A stretch of 64,000 nucleotides of DNA from Nonlabens xiamenensis (lineage in GTDB: Bacteria > Bacteroidota > Bacteroidia > Flavobacteriales > Flavobacteriaceae), in the NCBI RefSeq assembly GCF_003865345.1, contig NZ_RMVE01000001.1, forward strand, positions 372,001-436,000, given 5' to 3'. The first letter of the stretch is position 1. Every line of letters begins with the position of its first letter. Below the pieces are notes generated by a model that saw only the letters and a list, made by a program, of their open reading frames with translations, was not told where the DNA came from and did no database searches. Positions 56,555 through 63,252 of the stretch are shown here, piece by piece. A program made the position numbers and the translations under genes.

Positions 56555-56950
56555 TTAATATTTTGAAAATTTGATGATTTGATCTGAATACTCACTGAGC
56601 AGCAAGCTCAGGCTATTCAATGTGCCTTCCAATTCGTTGAGGTCGATATTCTCAATTTGCAAAGTATCCCTAAAGATCACTTTGGAACCACTTTCATCCA
56701 GCACAAATGCACCGTGGATGATGTCTCGGTTCTTTTGGAGTAAGCTTTTGAAAACCTCCTCGTTCTTATTGTTGATCTTAAAGATATACTGCTCCATAAT
56801 CAATATGGGCGGTGCAATTCCTAAGATGAGGTTTTTGACTCCGGCCGACTCTTTTTCTATCACGAGAATCCCGTTGGTTGGGTTTTCACGGGTGATGTCA
56901 TAGTTGAGTTCCTGAAGAAAATCCTTGATCGTATTAAAGTAGTTATTCAT
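56555..56950 (-). CDS. YjfI-like protein (DUF2170)
   Basis: 131 residues, alpha/beta, close to the size of Escherichia coli YjfI (133). KNRDIIHGAFVLDESGSKVIFRDTLQIENIDLNELEG (parts: IIHGAFVLDESG, FRDTLQIENIDLNELEG) matches what I recall of YjfI/DUF2170, encoded directly upstream of the PspA homologue YjfJ. The role is not established; the gene order suggests a PspA partner. It is the first gene of the minus-strand cluster and is divergent from the XRE regulator gene. Confidence 0.72.
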   Translation of the reverse strand: MNNYFNTIKDFLQELNYDITRENPTNGILVIEKESAGVKNLILGIAPPILIMEQYIFKINNKNEEVFKSLLQKNRDIIHGAFVLDESGSKVIFRDTLQIENIDLNELEGTLNSLSLLLSEYSDQIIKFSKY

Positions 56951-57246
56951 AGGCAGTTTTTGATCGGTTTAATATTACGAAAAAATGAAGGCTATCCCAC
57001 CATGATATGGATCATGGTTTCTACGATATAAATAATTGCTGGTGTCATAGTTTTTTGGTTTAGGTTCAACATAAGATGGGAGGTCAACCCATACATTAAG
57101 TAATTATGTCAATGGCCCTTTGACGTAATTTAAAAAGCGATGAAAATCAGAAGTCTGTCATAGGCTGCTGATATCATTTCTTCCAAGCTTTGAGACAAAA
57201 CTTTCCCGAATGGTTGGTTGGCTAATCGGGAAAGATTGCTCAACAA

Positions 57247-57275
57247 ATTAGTCTAATCCAATTGAATTAGCTAAT
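57247..57275. promoter_or_regulatory. Paired palindromic operator candidates
   Basis: ATTAG-T-CTAAT (57247-57257) and ATTAGCTAAT (57266-57275), both perfect inverted repeats of the same half-site, centred about 18 bp apart. They lie just upstream of the presumed -33 TTG (57277-57279) of the XRE gene, so autoregulation is plausible. Confidence 0.5.
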
Positions 57276-57276
57276 A

Positions 57277-57305
57277 TTGTTAGTGTAAAGATACACATAT
57301 TTTTT
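57277..57305 (+). promoter_or_regulatory. Near-consensus promoter of the XRE gene
   Basis: TTG (57277-57279), 18 nt, then TATTTTTT (57298-57305), one mismatch to TAnnTTTG, 26 nt before the ATG at 57332. Confidence 0.4.
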
Positions 57306-57331
57306 AATTCTGCAAATTTTATTAGCAATTT

Positions 57332-58087
57332 ATGTCGTTTTTTGGAAAAAATATCAAAAAGATAAGGGGTGTAAAGAACCTCAGCCAACAAGCATTTGCC
57401 GACCTATTTGACTTAAAACGAGGGACTTTGGGCGCTTATGAAGAAGGTCGTAGCGAACCTAAAATTGATACGATAATCAAGATTGCTAATTATTTTAGCA
57501 TTGCGATCGATGACATCCTCACCGCCGAACTGACCGTGAACCAACTCCTCAGATTCAATGATCGGCTCACCTTGACCCCAGAAGATCTGGAACGCGAGGA
57601 ATTTGCTGAAATTCCTTGTATTACAGAAAAGACAAGCGCAGATTACCTGGAGTATTTTAATAATCCAGCCTTTTTGGAGGACCTCCCTAAACTACAGCTC
57701 CCTTTAAATACGGAGAAAAAATTCATGGGATATACGGTGACCAATTTAGAAATGACCTCTCATGACAAAGGCTTGTACCCCAAAGATGTGGTCGTGGGCG
57801 AGTGGGTACCTTCCCCAGTGATCAAAAAACTAAACAATGGGACCATCGTATTGGTGTTAACTGGAGATGCCTTGATTCTCAGACGACTCTATGTGACCGA
57901 CAAGGGATTGATCCTGCGTGCAGATCACAAAAACATCGAAGACATTTGCGTTCAAAAAAAGGAAGTTAGGGAAATGTGGCGTATACGTTATGTATTCTTT
58001 AGACGTATTCCTGAGTATACTGATCAATTTGAAGATAAATTGGCTATCCTAGAACGACAGATGCGCGAACTGAGGGAGCAGATGTGA
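57332..58087 (+). CDS. XRE-family transcriptional regulator with S24-like C-terminal domain
   Basis: 251 residues. An N-terminal helix-turn-helix (about 8-65: NLSQQAFADLF, KRGTLGAYEEGRSEPK) is joined by a linker to a LexA/CI-like S24 domain (about 120-215, KDVVVGEWVP and ILRADHKNIE). A basic residue and Ser pair for autocleavage is not obvious, so it may be a non-cleaving repressor. The C-terminus ends in a short coiled coil. The paired operators upstream may be its own sites; it may also control the divergent membrane-stress cluster. Confidence 0.82.
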   Translation: MSFFGKNIKKIRGVKNLSQQAFADLFDLKRGTLGAYEEGRSEPKIDTIIKIANYFSIAIDDILTAELTVNQLLRFNDRLTLTPEDLEREEFAEIPCITEKTSADYLEYFNNPAFLEDLPKLQLPLNTEKKFMGYTVTNLEMTSHDKGLYPKDVVVGEWVPSPVIKKLNNGTIVLVLTGDALILRRLYVTDKGLILRADHKNIEDICVQKKEVREMWRIRYVFFRRIPEYTDQFEDKLAILERQMRELREQM

Positions 58088-58243
58088 GTAGGTCTTAGGC
58101 ATTGACTCCTATAATTAGCATTCCTCAATAAATTCTAAAATTAAGAACCTTGGCATCCACATAATTCTTGTTGCAAGCCCACATCAATATAAATCATGCG
58201 ATGCCTTGATTTACCTCAACAGCTGAAAAAAAGGTAATTTCTG

Positions 58244-58261
58244 TCCCGATAGCTATCGGGA
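58244..58261. repeat. 18-bp perfect palindrome TCCCGATAGCTATCGGGA
   Basis: Perfect inverted repeat in the 283-bp gap 58088-58370, near the change to AT-rich accessory sequence. Could be a hairpin, a protein-binding site or an attachment remnant; nothing else in the gap is recognised. Confidence 0.55.
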
Positions 58262-58370
58262 GAGTCAGATAGAATTGGTTCGTGGTATTTCTAACCAAAG
58301 AGGTATAGGATTGTTACACGGCTAAGAATATAATAGAGGTGGTTAAGATTTTGTAGCCACCTCAATTAAA

Positions 58371-58757
58371 CTAAACCCATAAAACCTTACCATCCTTAAT
58401 CCAAAAATGACTTTTACAATTATTAGTTCTCCAAATAGAAGGATATATAGAGAAGCTAGTTTTATCCTTATTAATCGTTAAGCTCCATGAAGGACTTACA
58501 TCCTCCAATAAATTGAGCATAATTCTTTCCTCACACCCGCAAGGGCAAATAAAATGAGCATACCAATTGTTCCCAAGTATTTTAGAGTTGCCTTCCACAT
58601 ATATAATTTTAGGGTCGATATCTAGAGGGATTTCATTAGAGCTTAATAGCTGATAACCATTATCAACTATTTCTTTCGTATCTGGTTTGCCCTTATAACC
58701 AAATGAACTAATCCATGAAAAAAACAGACCTATGAGAGTCTTGAGCAATCTAAACAT
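58371..58757 (-). CDS. DUF6527-like Cys-rich protein of a ubiquitin-like operon
   Basis: 128 residues. A hydrophobic N-terminal segment (RLLKTLIGLFFSWISSFG) is followed by a domain with CPCGC and, further on, NNCKSHFW, a likely zinc-binding set of Cys and His. Small proteins of this type (DUF6527, from memory) accompany bacterial Ubl/E2/E1/JAB operons. An adaptor or E3-like role is possible but unproven. It overlaps the E1 gene by 8 bp. The N-terminal hydrophobic stretch suggests a membrane association. Confidence 0.6.
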   Translation of the reverse strand: MFRLLKTLIGLFFSWISSFGYKGKPDTKEIVDNGYQLLSSNEIPLDIDPKIIYVEGNSKILGNNWYAHFICPCGCEERIMLNLLEDVSPSWSLTINKDKTSFSIYPSIWRTNNCKSHFWIKDGKVLWV

Positions 58758-60102
58758 TACCTACGTGAATTTTAGCCAAATCCCCTAAACCTATCAATTT
58801 TAACAAATGATTTAAGTTGGAGTTACCAACTTTGGTTGATGAAATATTAAATTCAGACAGATTAATTACTGTTGCATCAAAATGTTTATTATTGCGATTT
58901 CTATAAGGATGTAGACGAGACAAAAACTCATTGACCCCATAAGAGGAACACAAAGTATTTACACTTATTACAGCTGGACTAGGCTCATCAGCATTTTTAA
59001 AATAACGTTGACGTTCTTTATATTCTTCGGGAGATTGTTTTTCAATAGATTCTGACTCTAAAAGTTCACTAGTGTAGACCCCTCTTTCTAATAAAGAGAA
59101 AGAGCCTGGATATAAATAATGAATGTTTCCAGTTATAGAATCAATTTCACCTTTGCCATCTGAAATTAAACTTACCCCAATGTCTATAAAAGGTATTAGA
59201 TATGCATTGCAAAATAAATTAAGAGAATGCCTACCTAAAACAGAATCCATGCATCCAAATATGAAATCACAGGATTTTAATTCTGTCCAAGCGTTTTTAT
59301 CATTTTGAAACTCTGATTTGAAGACCGAAATTTTGGTATTTAAACCTATCGCAGCTATATGCTTTTTTAGGACTTCAACTTTAGGTTTTCCAGAAACGGC
59401 ATCATCCAACTTTGAACCATAGATTCTATTCATATTTTCAACACCTAAATCATCTGGATCAACCAGTATTAACTCTTCTACTCCTAATCTAACTAGTTGT
59501 TCTATCGTAGGACTTCCTGTCCCTGAGCATCCTATCACACCAATCTTCAAATTATTGAGTAGACTTGTTGTCTTTTTACCAAAAGCTTTGACATTTCTGT
59601 CAAAAGCTAAAGTTTTGTTAATAAACAATTCAGGATCTTGTATAACCACATCAGAACCTATAATTGAGAATTTCTTTACACTCTTAAACTCAAGGTCTGG
59701 AGAAATAACTCTTCCTTTCATTTTACCTGAAGGATACATAATCACACTAGCGTGTTTATCTAACTTTAAATTCCATCCAAAAGCTGATTCACAAAAGTTT
59801 TTATCTGAAATATCATCGTATTCTGAAAACTTTGAGTCCTCAATAAAATGAGAATGAAATTTGATAATGCTAAAGTCTTCTTCTTTACACTTTACTAATA
59901 TCTCTTCTATATCTGATGTTTTCCAGTGAACCCTATCCTCTGTGCGCTTACATTTTTCATAATCAATATTATAGATTTGATGAACTAAAAAAACGTCATC
60001 TGCTCTTCCGCATAATGCAAATGAAATAGCTTCCAAACCATCTCCACCATGGAGATGGTTCCAAAGCTCTTCATGCATATTTTCTGTAATTTTAATATGC
60101 AT
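58750..60102 (-). CDS. JAB protease fused to E1-like (ThiF) enzyme
   Basis: 450 residues. The N-terminal JAB/MPN domain has the complete JAMM set: Glu24, then His83-Ser-His85, seven residues, Ser93, two residues, Asp96. The C-terminal ThiF/E1 domain has the glycine loop GCSGTGS (191-197), LVDPDDLGVENMNR with Asp215 and Arg226, and CMDSVLG. The E1 catalytic Cys is probably Cys385 (in VNTLCSSYG) or another Cys, not certain. It would adenylate the Ubl C-terminus, while the JAB domain could mature or remove the Ubl. It lies 7 bp after the Ubl-E2 gene. Confidence 0.88.
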   Translation of the reverse strand: MHIKITENMHEELWNHLHGGDGLEAISFALCGRADDVFLVHQIYNIDYEKCKRTEDRVHWKTSDIEEILVKCKEEDFSIIKFHSHFIEDSKFSEYDDISDKNFCESAFGWNLKLDKHASVIMYPSGKMKGRVISPDLEFKSVKKFSIIGSDVVIQDPELFINKTLAFDRNVKAFGKKTTSLLNNLKIGVIGCSGTGSPTIEQLVRLGVEELILVDPDDLGVENMNRIYGSKLDDAVSGKPKVEVLKKHIAAIGLNTKISVFKSEFQNDKNAWTELKSCDFIFGCMDSVLGRHSLNLFCNAYLIPFIDIGVSLISDGKGEIDSITGNIHYLYPGSFSLLERGVYTSELLESESIEKQSPEEYKERQRYFKNADEPSPAVISVNTLCSSYGVNEFLSRLHPYRNRNNKHFDATVINLSEFNISSTKVGNSNLNHLLKLIGLGDLAKIHVGNV

Positions 60103-60109
60103 AACCTTA

Positions 60110-61075
60110 CTACCTTTTTTTAAATTCTAATTCAAGATTAGCCATCATTAAGTCTAAGTGAGACTCAACATTATCAACGTTAGGATCCCACTTATTTGCA
60201 GCGTTACGATGCCTTGACCATTGTTGATAAGTCTTACCTTCCAAAGAGCGATTAGTCAAAGCTCCGATGTGTTTACCATCGGCTCTTTGCAAGCAAGGAG
60301 AAAAGTAAATCATGTCTAATTGACTTACGGGATATTGCGGGTGAATCATTATTGCTACGTCTGCAACTTTATGATTATACCCATCGGGTAACTCAAAATT
60401 GCGTAAAATAACCCAGTCCAGATTACGCTCACTGATAAAATCTACCTTATTAGGCAGATGGTTCAGGAAGAGTTCATCTTCATGAGTTAATCGATGCAGA
60501 CAATCCTTCGCGACAAATCCCTCAGTACAGTCTAGTGGTTCAAGAATAAATCTCTCAACACCTTTTTCTGTTAGGTCAATGATTTCACCTTTCTCTACAA
60601 TAGTAGGTTTACCATTTTTAACAATTCTCAACCTGCTTTTGGCAGGGTCCTTACCTGTGAACTCAATAATCTGCTCTCTGGTTAATTTTTCCAGAAGTGT
60701 TTCATACTTAATTCTGTTAACCTTGAATCGATACTTGAATGTAATATAAGGCTGTGAACCTTCGCAATAGCAATCTTCAATATCTAAAACCTCTTGTTCA
60801 AAGGGAAGAATTATAAACCTTTCTATACCACATTCGGTAAGATTGATTTTGGTCTTTGGTCCGACTTGGACTTTCCCTATTTCGATAACCTTATAAATAA
60901 AGTGAGTATCTGAACTACTTCCATTCATAGAATGTAAAGTTTCACCCAATATAACTTGGTCTCTAGTTTTGAACTCTTTGTCATTGATATTAAAGGTATA
61001 CTCAAAAGCAATTATAGGCTTCTCTCCTTTATAGTAGCAATCTTTTAAATTGCAATTGTTATTTAGCTTTGTCAT
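60110..61075 (-). CDS. Two ubiquitin-like domains fused to an E2-like (family E) conjugating enzyme
   Basis: 321 residues. Two tandem multiubiquitin-like domains (about 12-92 and 98-183) share DCYxxGxxP, xFxYxFxxN and IxLTExGxERFI. The C-terminal E2-like domain (about 190-321) carries the presumed catalytic Cys261 in IYFSPCLQRADG and a QWSRHR segment seen in prokaryotic E2 family E. Together with the next gene (JAB-E1) it forms a bacterial ubiquitin-like conjugation operon. No Gly-Gly lies at the end of either Ubl domain. The ATG at 61075 has no recognised -7 box. Confidence 0.85.
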   Translation of the reverse strand: MTKLNNNCNLKDCYYKGEKPIIAFEYTFNINDKEFKTRDQVILGETLHSMNGSSSDTHFIYKVIEIGKVQVGPKTKINLTECGIERFIILPFEQEVLDIEDCYCEGSQPYITFKYRFKVNRIKYETLLEKLTREQIIEFTGKDPAKSRLRIVKNGKPTIVEKGEIIDLTEKGVERFILEPLDCTEGFVAKDCLHRLTHEDELFLNHLPNKVDFISERNLDWVILRNFELPDGYNHKVADVAIMIHPQYPVSQLDMIYFSPCLQRADGKHIGALTNRSLEGKTYQQWSRHRNAANKWDPNVDNVESHLDLMMANLELEFKKR

Positions 61076-61103
61076 AATATTATTTTTTTGACGTTAATAG
61101 CTT

Positions 61104-61122
61104 ATGCTTCAAAAAGAAGCAT
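61104..61122. repeat. Short hairpin upstream of the Ubl operon
   Basis: ATGCTTC-AAAAA-GAAGCAT, perfect 7-bp stem, about 29 nt upstream of the Ubl-E2 ATG on the minus strand. Could be an operator or leader hairpin. Confidence 0.35.
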
Positions 61123-61224
61123 TTTGTTAATGTGCTCTGTTCACGACCCTTAACCGTGGATTGTAAGGAGAAAAAGCTAAAAATTAAAGCAGTTTGGTTC
61201 CGTTTTTGACCATTAGAGCAACGC

Positions 61225-61255
61225 TTGCATGATTTACAGGAGAGTAGTATCTTTG
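61225..61255 (+). promoter_or_regulatory. Consensus promoter (TTG - 20 nt - TATCTTTG) without a downstream gene start
   Basis: TTG 61225-61227 and TATCTTTG 61248-61255, 20 nt apart, is the best-fitting flavobacterial promoter in the window. It is followed only by the short stretch ending in the terminator at 61298-61324. Confidence 0.6.
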
Positions 61256-61261
61256 CAGAGA

Positions 61262-61324
61262 CTAAAAAGCAGTAATAATACTGTCCTACAAATAAATGCT
61301 CGACCCAGGTCGGGCTTTTTCTTT
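61262..61324 (+). ncRNA. Candidate small RNA of about 60 nt
   Basis: The consensus promoter would start transcription near 61262, and a hairpin GCTCGAC-CCAG-GTCGGGC followed by TTTTT (61298-61320) would end it. No start codon followed by a useful frame lies between. It may be a regulatory RNA or a leftover of an older gene. The whole 390-bp gap 61076-61465 contains no coding frame. Confidence 0.4.
61298..61324 (+). terminator. Rho-independent terminator
   Basis: Stem GCTCGAC/GTCGGGC with a CCAG loop (one G-T pair), followed by TTTTTCTTTT. Confidence 0.75.
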
Positions 61325-61465
61325 TATATACCTATTACATATTTTCATTTTTAATTATCGGTGTAAAGATAGGTAAAAATACAATAGTTGAAAAATTTTA
61401 TATCAACATGTAAAATAAATGAAAATTATTATCGTTATAACAAAAAAAATCGTATTTTTATACAT

Positions 61466-61816
61466 ATGAATGAGTTAAGCCACATTGATAAAGATCAGTT
61501 TTTCAGCATATTATCAGAAAAACTATACGAAAGCAGATTGAAGTCTGGATTAAGTCAAGAAGAGGTAGCAAACAAAATAGGTCTTACAAGAGCTTCAGTT
61601 ATTAACATCGAAAAAGGTAGACAAAAAGTAAATATTTATCTTCTATGGAAATTTGCCGAACTTTACTCAAAGGGAATACAGGAATTACTACCTCCAACAA
61701 ATGAACCTAAAAAAATGAGTTCAAAATTTGAGAGGACAGTTCAATTCAATGCTTCGAGACATAATTTAAGTTCTGAATCAGTTGAGCGTTTGAGATTATT
61801 TACAACCTTAAAATAA
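61466..61816 (+). CDS. XRE-family helix-turn-helix protein
   Basis: 116 residues. A canonical HTH (about 14-70: LKSGLSQEEVANKIGLTRASVINIEKGRQ, cited here in parts LSQEEVANKIG and ASVINIEKG) is followed by a short basic tail. Paired with the ImmA-like gene 6 bp downstream it forms the classic repressor/anti-repressor module of mobile elements and stress loci. The ATG at 61466 is used; a TTG at 61388 also lies in frame but reaches back to AT-rich noncoding sequence. Confidence 0.85.
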   Translation: MNELSHIDKDQFFSILSEKLYESRLKSGLSQEEVANKIGLTRASVINIEKGRQKVNIYLLWKFAELYSKGIQELLPPTNEPKKMSSKFERTVQFNASRHNLSSESVERLRLFTTLK

Positions 61817-61822
61817 GAAATC

Positions 61823-62356
61823 ATGCGTAGAGTTTACAATGCAGCATATGCTCTGCTTGAGGAGCAGGGTATTAATTCTATACCTATAAAAGTTAGAGAA
61901 ATCGCGGAAAAACTAGGTATTAAGGTCAAGGTGACTGATTTAGGTAGTGAAGTTTCTGGCGTTCTATTGTTAGATGATAATGACCCAATTATTGGGGTAA
62001 GTAATCTAGAAGGTCCTGAAAGACAACGCTTTAGTATAGCTCATGAAATAGCTCATTATCGCCTTCATTCTAAAGATGTAGATGTTGACCAAAAAATGTT
62101 CGTGGACAAAAAAAATATGAAAGTAATGTTCAGAAAGCAAGATTTCTCTCAAAGAGAATTTAGAAGAGAACGTGAAGCAAATGCATTTGCGGCTGCTTTG
62201 TTAATGCCAGAACAAAATCTATTTGAAGACGTGAAAGCCGTTTACAATGATAACCCTAATTTAACTGACGAAAAATTAATTTATGAACTTGCATCGCTTT
62301 ATGAAGTTAGTGGTTTAGCAATGAGTTATCGTTTAAGTAATCTTGGATTTGTTTAA
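61823..62356 (+). CDS. ImmA/IrrE family metallopeptidase
   Basis: 177 residues. The zinc-binding motif HEIAHYRLH (His74, Glu75, His78) and the downstream REREANAFAAALLMP give the usual third ligand region. ImmA/IrrE proteases cleave their partner XRE repressor in response to stress. It follows the XRE gene by 6 bp and converges on the dCTP-deaminase-like gene. Confidence 0.9.
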   Translation: MRRVYNAAYALLEEQGINSIPIKVREIAEKLGIKVKVTDLGSEVSGVLLLDDNDPIIGVSNLEGPERQRFSIAHEIAHYRLHSKDVDVDQKMFVDKKNMKVMFRKQDFSQREFRREREANAFAAALLMPEQNLFEDVKAVYNDNPNLTDEKLIYELASLYEVSGLAMSYRLSNLGFV

Positions 62357-62637
62357 AATCCACTCCTTTCGAGGTGGGCATCATCTATCTTAAAAACCAA
62401 TGTTAATCTAAGTCAAAATGAATGGCTTTATAGATAATATCTAGAAAAGCGGAGGCACTCAATTCCTGTATTAGGGATAATCGATGTAAGATGAATTATT
62501 GGCTTAAGTAGATAGATTAAACAAGATACTTGAAATACAAAAATATTTCCAGAATCATAATTACGAAATCTCTCATACTATGATTGACTTTTAATTTGAT
62601 TAAAGAGAAGATATATAAGGAGCCATTTTAGTATGTA

Positions 62638-63252
62638 CTACTTGGACTTCATACTTTTTAGCTTTACCAATTCACTATCTTCATTAGCTTTTGATGGTAC
62701 AGGTCTTACTTGGCAAGTATATTTTCTTACTTTATTAAAATACTCTGAATTTGAATCCAATTTATAAAACCTTATTTGTACCATTCTGGTTCCTGACAAA
62801 ACTCTAATTGGTGTATTACCTCTGTTTGTTATTTCTACTGAAGCACAACCACAATAACCCGGTTGGATAATAGTGCTTAAACCTAAACCTAATCTTCCAA
62901 AGGAACTTCTTAGATTCAAATCCGCGTAAATATTAGGAGGTAGCTTTAAATATTCCAAAGTGGAAAATAACACAGGTTGATTAGGGTGAAACAAAAAATA
63001 CTCTCCTATTTTTCTTCTAGTTTGGGTATAATGACTCTTTATTGGCCTTGATTTAATATTATTTGTAGTTGTGTCTATAAATGCATTTCTACCTTGTTGT
63101 AAAGACAAAAAATCTGTACCTATTCTTAAATCTACCGTTATTTCTCCTACTTGGTCTATTTCAAGTAGGGGCTCAATGATGAGTTCTTTTTTTTCAAGTA
63201 AATCTAAAATTTCATCTTTAATTAGTAACCCTGTTTTTGAATTACTATTCAT
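62638..63252 (-). CDS. dCTP deaminase/dUTPase-family protein
   Basis: 204 residues. LRSSFGRLGLG (Arg115, Ser116-Ser117, Arg120) and QPGYCGCASVEITN with Glu140, which matches the catalytic glutamate of Escherichia coli Dcd, identify the family. Dcd proteins make dUMP precursors, and some relatives deplete dCTP as anti-phage defence. The start is the ATG at 63252, overlapping the upstream gene by 8 bp; an ATG at 63282 is an alternative. The neighbourhood (ImmA, Ubl operon, metalloprotease) is consistent with a defence role, but this is inference. Confidence 0.8.
   Translation of the reverse strand: MNSNSKTGLLIKDEILDLLEKKELIIEPLLEIDQVGEITVDLRIGTDFLSLQQGRNAFIDTTTNNIKSRPIKSHYTQTRRKIGEYFLFHPNQPVLFSTLEYLKLPPNIYADLNLRSSFGRLGLGLSTIIQPGYCGCASVEITNRGNTPIRVLSGTRMVQIRFYKLDSNSEYFNKVRKYTCQVRPVPSKANEDSELVKLKSMKSK

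Larger units (their letters stand above)
56951..57331. promoter_or_regulatory. 381-bp divergent regulatory region
   Basis: No coding frame. Inverted repeats are present: CCATGAT-ATGG-ATCATGG (57000-57017), CTTTCCCGA/TCGGGAAAG with a 16-nt loop (57201-57234), and the two ATTAG/CTAAT palindromes listed separately. Likely carries promoters for both the YjfI-PspA cluster and the XRE gene. Confidence 0.6.

Noticed and set aside
61297-61378. 26-codon frame starting at an ATG inside the terminator
   Set aside because: It runs through the terminator hairpin and T-tract and has no protein-like features.
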